A stretch of 37,177 nucleotides of DNA, taken from assembly GCF_022376445.1 (NCBI RefSeq), contig NW_025955341.1:1-37177 (forward strand). The letters run 5' to 3'. This stretch comes from Fomitopsis serialis. Its lineage: Eukaryota > Basidiomycota > Agaricomycetes > Polyporales > Fomitopsidaceae. The position numbers and the translations under genes were made by a program. Under the pieces are notes generated by a model. The model ran no database searches, was not told where the DNA came from, and saw nothing but the letters and a program-made list of their open reading frames with translations. Below are positions 8,434 through 17,738 of the stretch, piece after piece (position 1 is the first letter of the stretch; each line of letters opens with the position of its first letter).

Positions 8434-11097
8434 TCAAATCTGAGAAGCAGGACCTTGACAGTCGACCTGTCGCCACTTGGGAGCACGTTGATGCAGTCCA
8501 AATGGATCGTTGTCGTCCTCCTTCTCCTCAATCCGGTACATGCCGTCAGCCCTCGTGCATTCCTCGTCCTGACGAGATCCTGCAGATCTGTCTTGCCCCG
8601 ACTGCGAAGTGTTGACATTGCGTGGAAGTTTGAATGGCAGCGCACTGTCGTTCTCCGGCCAAGACGGATCCGCAAGCGCCTTGTCGAAGACTGCCAACAC
8701 GCTTTCGTAGGTGAGAGGAATCGTCGCCGACGGATCATCGCCCTCCGTCGGGATGCTACGTCGGCACAGCCGCTTGAAGTCGCGGAGAAGAGTTGTCAGC
8801 GGCACATTTCCCTTGACCTCGAATGCCGTCGAAGTCTGGAGGAACTGTCTCTTCCTTGCCGCGCTATCCCATCCCTCTTGCGTACCGAAGACTCCCAGGT
8901 AGACTCCGTTAGTAGGATAGCTTGTATGGCTTGTGTGTCGCAAAACGACCCACAATAAGAGCCATAAGAACGACTCCAGGTCGTGGCGAGTATCGTGTGC
9001 GCGATAGGTCTCTAGGACTTCAATAGCCATGAAATCTAGCGTACCCTGTGATGTCGATCAATATCATTACGAAATGTATACTAGCTTCGGACGCACCGTC
9101 CTTTCCTTCATCTTCGTCTCCAGTTTTGAAGTGTCTGAGCTATGAGAGCCTAGGACGGGAATCGTCTGTTTGGGCGGCGCATGTCGCGCAATACGAGGCA
9201 GACTTTCATTGTACTTCTCGACGAACATCTTCCAGCTTGCCTCGTCAGCCGGCCACTCCACCTGCTTGAGCGCGGTCTTCCAATCGAAGCCATAGTCAAA
9301 ATCGAGAAGGAAGCCAGCGAAGGAGGCAGTCCACGTATCGCAAATCATCACGTTGCCTTCGCTGATATCTCGATGAATGACGCCAGCGTGGTAGGCCTGC
9401 CTATGTCCTGTTCGCCAAAATCATTGTGAGAGTGACAGTGAGTAAGAAGCAGGGGAGACGTACCAATGATAGCATCCCGGAGAGCACGGACAAGCTTCTT
9501 CGTCGATTTGAGAGTTGACAAAGGCTGGCCAACCGTCTTCATGACCACCCGCATGTGGCTCCGTTCATTGTAATTCGCATTCTGCGGGTCTCGCAACTGA
9601 CCGCAAACGGTGCGATGGCCGTACATGGGTGGTGGGTCAGGATTGCTCGAGTCCGGGCGCCCTGCTTTGCTCGCCTCGCGCGCTCCAAGGTCATCGCTAT
9701 ACAATATTTCCGGCAGTCCATACAGCTCTGCGACCGTGGGATCCAGCGCTGCGTCGACCAGCATCTCTTCTAACTCTAGTGGGAGCATAGAGCAGCCTTG
9801 TTGGTCTACCTGGAAGGGTCCGGTCGGAATAGATGGCTTCTCGGGCCCATCGTTACGATGCTTGAAGACATAGTCCTCGAGCAACTCGTGCCATGATCGA
9901 TCTCGAAATGATCCGCGAATCCGGTCGTACAAAACATCTTCGCGATCGTGTTCAAGTTGTCTCCACGAGTCCTTGATCACGCAGCGCTCCCACGTTCCCT
10001 CCTCGAGCGCATCCCAGACGGCCGTCGCGCGCGCAAAGAGTCGCGCATTGAGAGAGCGGATGCGATAGGCTAGGTACCTTGTCGTTTCCATCCCCATCCC
10101 GTCCTCCTTGTGTCTTGTTACTGTGATCCATCGGCATGCTTGCTTGTCGGTTAGCGTGAGCGATTCTGTACCCATCTTCGTGCACTTCTCTTCTGCAAGC
10201 CTAAGATCATCATCCGTAGCTCGCTGAAAAGACGGATCCGCGCCAATAAGCATATATGTCGGAGGAGCGCCAGCTACTCTGGCACCTCCTCGTGGCCCTT
10301 GGTAGTAACAGAAACGCCAGAGCAGTTCGTGGAGAGGCCATGGCGTTTCCTTGAAGTCGAATGATCGTGAGACGACGCACGCTGCATGGTCAAAGCGGTA
10401 GATCCGAGCGGTGTCGCCGTAGATGCCGACGACGTACACAAAGAGCATCCCGTGCGTCGACAGGAGGTTCCGCGCGCTCTTCGCAAGTTGCGTCAGTGCG
10501 TCCGTCGCCTGCTTGCTGTACCGCACACCGTACTTGTCGATCGGGTCTTCGCCGCTGGTACGTTTGATCTCGAATGTCATTGAGATACCTCGCCATGTCC
10601 CGGCCCAAGCCTCGTCTTGTTCACCGGGAAACGACATCAGGATGCCTGGCATGGTGTAGTTGCACTCGTCTTCCCATGTGGAAAACGGAAATTTGACGCG
10701 ACATCTACTGCCTTCAGCAAACAAGGGTCTGCGTTCCGGCTCAAACTCTTGCACAAGGCTCCTCAGTCCTACTAGCTGTGAGAGGCTGTCAGATACTGCG
10801 AACCGGGAGATCGACAAAGCATACCAATTCCGTGTATTTCGCAGTCTCCTTGACATCGACATCGACAGCCTCAAATACGTCATATGGGTTATCCCATGGA
10901 CGTTTCCCTGGGAAAGGCGTGTCGCAGGGGATGTATTGTGTGAAGAAATCTGGGAGTCTCCTGTCGAAGAAGCTGATCTTGCCGTCGATTTCGACGGCCC
11001 AGGCCTGGGAGTCCCTATTACGGTTGCTTGACTGGAGTGTTTGACTGTGTTGTGTCATTTCGGTGTTCAATTGTACTTGAGTAGGCGTAGCTTGCAT
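8434..11097 (-). CDS. FunK1-type fungal-specific protein kinase, copy 2
   Basis: Tandem paralogue of the gene at 4906-7749. Exons are 11097-10825 (open to an alternative Met at 11136), 10775-9464, 9407-9097 and 9045-8434, giving 835 residues. Introns of 49, 56 and 51 nt sit at the same positions and phases (0, 1, 0) as in copy 1. Kinase motifs are intact: HRDISEGN (about 540-547), DFD (about 564-566) and GTLDFMAIEVLETY, followed by HDLESFLWLLLW. The N-terminal half has FPFSTWEDE, LMSFPGEQDEAW and CRWITVTRHKEDG, all close to copy 1. The two diverge most at the extreme N-terminus and in the C-terminal tail after the shared ADPSWPEND block. The Met at 11097 is preferred because it gives nearly the same distance as copy 1 to the shared A(A/V)EIDGKI block. 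Presumably nuclear or cytosolic; substrate unknown. Confidence 0.9.
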
Positions 11098-11136
11098 GTC
11101 GCGAAGGATTTTAGGTGAGCCGAGATGTACGCGCAA

Positions 11137-11695
11137 CGTCTATTTCGATCTTTGTGTGACGGATTTGACTCTTAGGAGAATGTAGGTCGTACGGGAGCGA
11201 AGGGTGACTGCAGTGATGCGGTTGACGTTGAACGCTGAGATGGAGATGAAGGCTTGTGTGAAGCAAGTACTTATCAGTACTGTACCTAAACCAGTGTGGC
11301 TACGAACAAACCAGCCACAGACGTGTCTGCACGCGGTCACGTGAACTACTTCGACGCCGCAGCGCACAAACGCGCGTGGTTGCTATGTAGCATGAAGATC
11401 CCCAGCCTCGCGGATCGTGACAAAGTTTACCCACTTGTGTGTGCGTACGAGCGGAGTGATGACCGCTCCCCACGCTCTATGATAACTGGGGGAACAACGC
11501 TCTCCGAGTCATCGGGTATTGACTTTATCAATTGGGCACTGGACCTCGAACTTTGAAACCTCGTCGAAGGGGAGTATTTCCACTGATTTGAGAAACAATA
11601 AATGGCATGGCATAAAGCATACGGTCATACATCAATTCCACAGACTCCGACATAGTTGACATATAAGTGTGATCGCCACCCTTCTCTTCGAGCAA
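11137..11695. other. Upstream region of FunK1 copy 2, no gene seen
   Basis: Contains the copy 2 inverted-repeat/CACGTG element at 11296-11343 and then the 3' flank of the gene ending at 11696. No coding exon recognised. Confidence 0.4.
11296..11343. promoter_or_regulatory. Inverted repeat plus CACGTG, upstream of FunK1 copy 2
   Basis: GTGGCT (11296-11301) and AGCCAC (11313-11318) form an inverted repeat, and CACGTG follows at 11338-11343. Spacing and intervening bases match the element at 8063-8110 closely, differing by scattered substitutions. Confidence 0.5.
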
Positions 11696-12604
11696 TTACT
11701 GCGAGTCGTTGCACTGTACATATCGCTGCGAATACAGTGGCTGTCCCTGGTGCGGAGGCGCAGTTTGCACCGCGAGAGCAAGCCTCGGAATGAACACATT
11801 CTCCGAGCTATACATTAGCTCAAAGACCCACAGACAGTCCACAGTGACGTGGCCGGCTTCCTGCGCGTCGTAACCCGGTAACGCGAGCCGCCAGGCCCGG
11901 GTGCCAGAGACGCCATGCTGATTGTACCACCTTGTCGAAATTATAGTGCAGTCCTCCGACGACTGGGCGGACACGTGAAGTCAGCTTAGTTTCGGATTAC
12001 AGACAAACCGGGGACGTACACAAACTTTGCAGTATACTTCTAAGCAAGTGAAAAGGTCACTTAGAAGTTCAAATCGAGTGAGCGGCATGTCAATGCCGTC
12101 TTGATTTGGTCGGTATGTGGCGATCCTATAGGACCTCTCGCATGCATAGCCCGGCCACTTCAGCGCACGTCAGCTTCATGAGGCCTCCCAAGAAATAGAT
12201 TAATAATCACGTACGTTAAGATGTATCACAATAGTCTTCTCTGGCTTCATCCCCGGCCTCGGGCGTGGCAGCGCGATGCCCGTCGGGTCCTCCATTGCGT
12301 CGAAGACCCAATCACGCCATTTACTATCCCAGGGTATTCCAGGTTGCGTCGCACCCTTCAAATTGAATGAGATCCCTTGTAATCCTTCAAACACCGGGCT
12401 GACACGTCCAGGTAACGGGATATGCAGAGGGACGACGACAGGGTCCAGGCGGAGTAAGTGCCAGGCGGGCTCCTTTCCGTCGGGACCAATGGAGCCTCGG
12501 CCGTTGTGCGTCGGCACGATCACAGTCTCGGACCTAGCTGGCATAACTTGATCACTGATGGCAGGACGAGTAGGGTTGACTTCTGGTTTGAGGAAGAAGA
12601 GCAT
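11696..12604 (-). CDS. Unknown basidiomycete protein with WPGY motif
   Basis: Three exons (12604-12215, 12157-12026, 11962-11696) close in frame to 262 residues. Introns are 57 and 63 nt, both phase 0, with GTACGT and GTTTGT donors and a CTGAC branch in each. Residues about 60-130 contain a proline-rich beta-like region (VPLHIPLPGRVSPVFEG) and a DWVFDAMEDP block. Exon 2 opens with WPGYACERSYRI and carries MPLTRFELLSDL; exon 3 has RWYNQHGVSGTRAWRLALPG and VTVDCLWVFELMYSS. The WPGY...PLTRxEL pattern recalls a widespread but uncharacterised Agaricomycete family; I cannot assign a function. No signal peptide or membrane helix. A TATATAAG at 12694-12702 lies about 90 bp upstream of the start, supporting the model. 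Confidence 0.7.
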
Positions 12605-12693
12605 GGATGTATCAAGTGGTTGTGGCTCTTGGGTGTGCGTAATGTTGGGAGAGGTGGTGGAGAGGTGAGTGCCATTGTGTGCTCTAGCTCCCC

Positions 12694-12702
12694 CTTATAT
12701 AG
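12694..12702 (-). promoter_or_regulatory. TATA box of the WPGY-motif gene
   Basis: CTATATAAG on the minus strand, followed by a G-rich segment, about 90 nt before the ATG at 12604. Good match to consensus and good spacing for a core promoter with a short leader. Confidence 0.6.
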
Positions 12703-13349
12703 CGGAAGACACGTTCAGTGGCCACGATGCACGACAAAGCGTGGCGTAGAACGAAGTTACTCGTAGCAAAGTGGCCAGCCAGGGGGGATCAAAGCGCGCG
12801 GAGCCAATAGAAGGCCAAAGCGCAACATGAACTGCCAGTGTGCAAGCCACAGCGTTATATTAACATGCTAAGAATGGTAATTATGACACTTACCTGTTGT
12901 CTTCGCGACAGCACCGCCGGCTCGCTCTCCTACGCTTTGGTCGTAAGCCAAACTTGCAACTTAAGTGGCGGGGAGCATGATACCGGGATCATCAGGCCGA
13001 GCCTAAATGAGTGGTGAAGCTCGCCTGCGTGTCTAGCAAAGTCAGAAGATTCGGTCGTGATCATGCATGAGCCAGCTGTAGTGTACTCCCACTCTAGGCT
13101 ATTGAGGCTGCAGCTGGTACATTTCCCGAACTCCCATGCAGGTAACTTACCAGTGGATGGTGGCAAGTCAAATCTTGCTCACCGCGTCACGCTCGGAAGC
13201 GTTATCTTATCTCTTCCTTGATTTGGCAAGTGACGCAATGCCTGGCATCCGTGCAGGAAGGCGGCAGTGGCCCTCCAGCGACCTGCCTTGTAACGTCTCT
13301 CTCCTCCAAACGCTCTCGCGGCTGTGGGCAACCCTCGTATTTTACAATC
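12703..13349. other. Divergent promoter region, no gene seen
   Basis: About 650 bp between the divergent WPGY-motif gene and CIA30. A 78-codon minus-strand open frame (12930-13166) has no splice partners or recognisable motif and is not called. Confidence 0.4.
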
Positions 13350-14397
13350 ATGGCAATGTCTCGTTTCTCGGCGTACCTGAACAGGAGCAGCAAGTTCGTC
13401 CAGGACAACGCGTCGCGTAGTACGTAGCCTCGGAGCATATCCTCATTCCGACCTGAGAGACGACCTGATGTCGCAGTGATACGTATGACGGGAGCGGACG
13501 AGCCCTCCCGCGCCCCAATCACGCTCTTCAACTTTAACACCCACGAGGCTATCAAGCAATTCGCTACCGGGTGCGACTCGGACGTCGGCGGGATGTCTAA
13601 CGTCAACTTCGCGCTGGACGAGTCCACCGCGTCACCGTCCACGTCGAACGAAAAGCTCGCGGAGCTCTCCAGACCGACGGCGAAGTTCTGGGGCGAGATG
13701 CGGCTCGGTGTCCGCCACGGACTCGAGGGGCGGATCCGCGGCGGGTACGCGGGCTTCAGGAGTAAGGCACGCACCTACCTGTATGCTGAGTGTTTGTTCT
13801 CATTGACGTGTTCTCCCTTTACGATGGTGCTTGGAACGATAGCCTAGGACATCGCTGTTTGGCGATATCATGGACGACGTGTCGATGCACAAGTTCCTTG
13901 CGCTGCGCGTGCGTGCCGCCGGGCACCCCCGCACGCGGAACTCATACTACGTGAACATCCAGACGGACGGGCCTATCACGACCGACCTCTGGCAACATCG
14001 GCTGTACTTTCGACGAGACGACGGCGGGTGGGAAGACATCTACGTGCGTGCGCCGTGAATTGAACCGCCAAGCCTGACCGCGCCCATTGTTGACCCCACA
14101 GATTCCCTTCGACGCCTTCGTCCTGACGAACGTCGGTGAGGTTTCGTATGACCAGATTCAGATGTACCGCGAGCGCGTGCGCACCGTCGGTGTTTCGCTC
14201 CTCGGCGGGAACAGCAGCGTTGAGGGCCCGTACGAGCTCGGCGTCGACTCCATCTTCGCGGTGAACGAGGAGGACGTCCCGCCAGACGCAGCACCTAGTG
14301 AGTGACGAGGCCTTCCTGACTGCGTCAGTACTCATGCGACCTTTCCTTAGAAACGGAGCCTTCAAATGGGACGCAGTGGGAGAGGCCGGCCGTTTGA
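13350..14397 (+). CDS. CIA30: Complex I assembly factor CIA30 (NDUFAF1-like)
   Basis: CIA30/NDUFAF1 helps assemble the membrane arm of mitochondrial NADH:ubiquinone oxidoreductase. Five exons (13350-13419, 13477-13780, 13848-14043, 14102-14297, 14351-14397) close to 270 residues; introns are 53-67 nt with phases 1, 2, 0, 1. The CIA30 domain is nearly the whole protein. It opens with ITLFNFNTHEAIKQFATGCD and a GG-containing turn, then FWGEMRLGVRHGLEGRIRGG with YAGFRSK, then LRVRAAGHPRTRNSYYVNIQ, WQHRLYFRRDDGGWED, IPFDAFVLTNVGEVSYDQIQ and VRTVGVSLLGG with ELGVDSI. The short last exon ends WERPAV; its acceptor (TTTCCTTAG) was preferred over an earlier CAG because it has the better pyrimidine tract and gives a compact tail. 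The start gives a basic N-terminus (MAMSRFSAYLNRSSK) typical of the family. A 190-codon antisense frame is a shadow. Confidence 0.92.
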
Positions 14398-15526
14398 GGG
14401 CCAGCTCTCATGTCATTGCATCTGCCAGGGGTGGTGGCATCAATCCGTGCAGGTCCTACGCGATTTCCTCGGAGAACAAAACGCATGTCCGTATTCGTCG
14501 ATATCGATGAACATTTCCACCTCGACGCTCGTGCCTTCACCCCGCCGGTGCGAATGCTACACTCATTTTGTGGCGATTTCTAGCCTGAATGAGGCGGTCT
14601 CATGCGCAACCGTGTAAGAGTACCGTGCACCGGGTGATGCGATTGCTGGTGATTGATTAGAGAATGTGTGATTGACATCCCATCTGAAACAGGCTAGCGT
14701 GCAGGCTTCTTGTCTAAGAAATCATGACCTCCTCGCCAACTGTACAAATTGGCCTTGAACTGCAAGCCTGAAGTAGGTGTGGTCTACGGTTCTCCAAACG
14801 CGCTAGGACTTGGGCGGCGGGTCCTACACAGCAGCATCTTGCCAACCTGCAGCCGTGCTTATTTTCAGGTCCTTGGCCATCGCGCAAGGAGTCCGACGCT
14901 GACGTGCTCGCTGGGTTCAGTCCCAATTTTACTTGACGTTGCATACTCGCACAATGATGTGCACAATTACCCTAGTCGGTCGCTGTCTTTGGCGCGGGCA
15001 TACCTCGAGGAGGACTGCCTCATGGAATAAAGGATGGGTTATCTCGAGCCCTCTTATTTAAAAATCCGCTAATGCACCTCAGGGCCTGTTGATGTGACGA
15101 AAGGATTGCAACCTGTATGGTGAAACCGGGTGTAGATGTACCTTGCTGTAGTGCATGCGCCGTGCGGAATGGACAAAGACGGCGGTCCATCTCCGCTCTC
15201 CCCTCCTCATATTAGTGCCGAGAGGGGCACGCACTTGTGCACTTTTCGCCACGGTGCGATTGCAGTATTCCTGTCCAGATGATCGGTCACATGTGCGAAA
15301 CTAAGGGTAGCCTCTTCGACGAATTTCGGCGATTGGCATCGCGCTGTCGCTGCGCTTGCCAGCTGGAAGTCAAATGGCCGAAGGGACGAGGACGCGCCGA
15401 GTTGAGCTCAATAGCACACACAGAAGTAATGGGGACCTCAATCTCATCATTCACGAACAGTGGGATGCAGCGATCGTCTACAAAATGCAACATCTACTCC
15501 ACGTCCTAGACGTATGCGTGCTCCAC
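14398..15526. other. Long intergenic stretch, no supported gene
   Basis: About 1.1 kb between convergent CIA30 and the small secreted protein gene. Short open frames (for example 14749-15030) have no domain, signal peptide or consistent splicing. I see no repeat or RNA gene. Confidence 0.4.
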
Positions 15527-16002
15527 TCAGGGCTTCGATTTCCAGAACTTCGAACCCTTCTTCTTCTGAGCCGGGTGCCCGCCAATGGGGGCCGGGTCGT
15601 GGATGCGGTACCCCGGGATCGGCATCGGGTCGTTCGGGTTGTAGGGCGGCGGCTTGTGCTCTGCGTCAGCTGGACGCGGATTAGGGTCCGTCTTCTTGTA
15701 CTTGGGCGAGGGTTTTGGCTTCGTCGGCGCACGAGCCATCAGCATATGCGACGCATCGCGGGCCTCAAGGACATCCGCCACTGCACGCGCGAGGATCTGC
15801 ACGTCGTAGTGGAAGTCGCGTGCCTCGAGCTCAGCGTGGAAGTCGCGTGCCTCGAGCTCAGCACTGTGAACCCGCGTCAGTTTCAGCTTGAGCCGCTGCG
15901 CTGTCGAACGACTCACGCTTCGTAGCCAGTGGGCAGCGCCATGACCGAGGGTGCCGCCGCGATGGACGCAAGCAGAAGAGTGAACGCAGTGGTGAAGCGC
16001 AT
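15527..16002 (-). CDS. Small secreted protein with LEARD repeats
   Basis: Two exons (16002-15917 and 15863-15527; 53-nt phase-2 intron, GTGAGT donor, TTCACAG acceptor) give 140 residues. Residues 1-22 are a clear signal peptide (MRFTTAFTLLLASIAAAP), so the product should be secreted. The mature N-terminal part carries ELEARD units: two perfect copies of a 9-residue block (AELEARDFH), then degenerate relatives ending LEARD and MARAP. The C-terminal half is rich in Pro, Lys and Tyr (KPKPSPKYKK, HKPPPYNPND) and ends in the basic stretch QKKKGSKFWKSKP. LEARD-type repeats are common in Agaricomycete small secreted proteins of unknown role; processing of the repeats into peptides is possible but no dibasic Kex2 sites separate them. 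A TATA box at 16208-16215 and a probable 5'-UTR intron support expression. Confidence 0.78.
15809..15862. repeat. Perfect 27-bp tandem duplication in the secreted-protein gene
   Basis: Two identical adjacent 27-bp units (15809-15835 and 15836-15862) encode the repeated nine residues AELEARDFH on the minus strand. Complete identity, including third codon positions, indicates a recent duplication that preserved the frame. Confidence 0.95.
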
Positions 16003-16076
16003 CGTGTCTTATTTGCAGTGTGAGGTACGGTGGTCGTAAGAGGTGAGATTGAGGGTCGTAAGGAAATCAAGCAACG

Positions 16077-16131
16077 CTGCGAAGGAAATATCAGTGCGGC
16101 CCTCCAGAAAAATTAAACCCGTGGCACTCAC
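16077..16131 (-). other. Probable 5'-UTR intron of the secreted-protein gene
   Basis: GTGAGT donor at 16131, CACTGATA-type branch region and CCTTCGCAG acceptor ending at 16077 (55 nt) lie between the TATA box and the ATG at 16002. Signals match those of coding introns in this window. Confidence 0.5.
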
Positions 16132-16207
16132 CAACCAGTGCTGATGCTTTCAGTGAACTCAGAAGAATGAAGGAGCTGAGCTGACTTTCCATAGCATTCT
16201 GCCCCTC

Positions 16208-16215
16208 CTTTTATA
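16208..16215 (-). promoter_or_regulatory. TATA box of the secreted-protein gene
   Basis: TATAAAAG on the minus strand, about 205 nt before the ATG. The distance becomes about 150 nt in mature RNA if the 5'-UTR intron is removed. Confidence 0.55.
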
Positions 16216-17738
16216 CGACGAAGCTCGCGTGGCGCTGCGTCCCGACAGCTACAGCCAAGGACGTGAAGATGTGCTCCATACGCGACCCCATTGCCCTAGT
16301 TTCACACCAAGACCCTCCACATGGTGCATGAGGGGCTTGTGTCCGAGTCGAGCCTCAGGCCGATGGACCAGGGGCTCGGGCGGTCAAGGAGCGGCCCCTG
16401 GTCGATTCGTTCGTGCAAGCGACCCGCACCGGTAACTTGTCTCACCGATGATCTCGTTCAGGACGGGAACGTCGGTCGCGTCAAGCGCTCTCCCAATTCT
16501 GCGGACCGTGGTTTCGGGTGAAGCAATCATATTGCATGGTTCATGCCACTGTACGCCGCTGTACTGCGCGACTGTACGATATGGTTGTGTCCTGCGATTG
16601 TTACGGTGTAAGTAAATCTGTTATGTATATTGTCCCATTCTGCTAGTTCGCTAAGTTGTGCCTATTAGTCTGCTGCTTGCCCAAGTATTCTGGAAGTAGT
16701 TTAAGCTGACACCGTCAATACAACTTGTTGCCGGATTGATTTCAAGCGCCACAGTACGCGCACAAGGATTGACGACCCAGAGTCCCGCCTGTGCGCGCCG
16801 CGTGTTTCGCCGCGGCCGGGTCTGATAACGAGCTACACAACTTGCGACCACCCGGGATGTGGAGTCGCAAAACTGGTGGGCGATTTCTGACTCAGAAAAA
16901 GCGGGTCGCTAGAGATGGCGTATGAAAGACAGTGGCTCGGCGGTAGCACATTCTGGCAGGAGGAGGCCAGCGACTCGGAGTTCGTACTACTACGGCGACT
17001 AGATCTGTATCTAGATGTTCAGTGCCATCATCTATCTTGATTAGTAGCGCCACTCTGTTCCGCATCGCGATTGCATCCCTACTGCAAATAGGCGCCCCGG
17101 GCGGGCTTACCTCAGCGTCGACGAGGTCGATCCTTCGGGCTGCCCGTGGAGTAGTATGTAATAGAGTGAACTTGCAGCTACTATATGATCACATACCGCT
17201 AGACCCCGAGCATAAATGTGCAGGCGGACGTGGCGGCCTCGGTATCCAGGGGCGTTCCCGATCAGGAATTGACCACTGGCAAGTATCGACGAATGTCGAG
17301 CTAATAGACCGAGGTTTGTGGCTAAGGCAAGCTAAGGTCAGCCGGAAGACGGGAAAGTCGGACAAAGGCCTAACGACCTCCGCCTGTGGCTGTGCACACG
17401 TTTCAGGCATCAGAGTAGCAACTTCATTCCACGCGGGTGCCTTGGACCACCCGCGGTATCGACGAACGATGTGCAGCGTAGAAGCAATCGGGGGCACTGT
17501 CCGGGTGATGCGCGAAAGCGCGGAGCGTGGTTGGGATGTCTCGCGCTGCATCCAAGTCGGAGGCGCGCAATCCTTTGAGGACGTCAAGGACATGGAGTTC
17601 GCTCCCCGTTCATGAATGAGGTTTCGGTTTCGTTAATTCTGTGTACTAATGAGTTGAACTCGGCGACTCATCGTCTACATAGCCGCCTGACTTCCAATTA
17701 TTCAATTTATTGTATACGACAGCGCGTTGCTCAAGGCG
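16216..17738. other. Gene-poor region with one unsupported long ORF
   Basis: About 1.5 kb. The only sizeable open frame is 17022-17615 (+, 197 residues); it lacks a recognised domain, has mixed composition, and overlaps a 134-codon antisense frame, so neither is called. The region could hold degraded sequence or an unknown gene; nothing firm is visible. Confidence 0.4.

Noticed and set aside
13202..13774. Minus-strand 190-codon open frame
   Set aside because: Antisense to CIA30, whose spliced model closes in frame and matches the family throughout.
14749..15030. Plus-strand 93-codon open frame
   Set aside because: Isolated, with no signal peptide, domain or splice partners.
17022..17615. 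Plus-strand 197-codon open frame as a gene
   Set aside because: No homologous motif, no promoter-like sequence at a sensible distance, and a long antisense frame overlaps it. Not excluded, but not supported.
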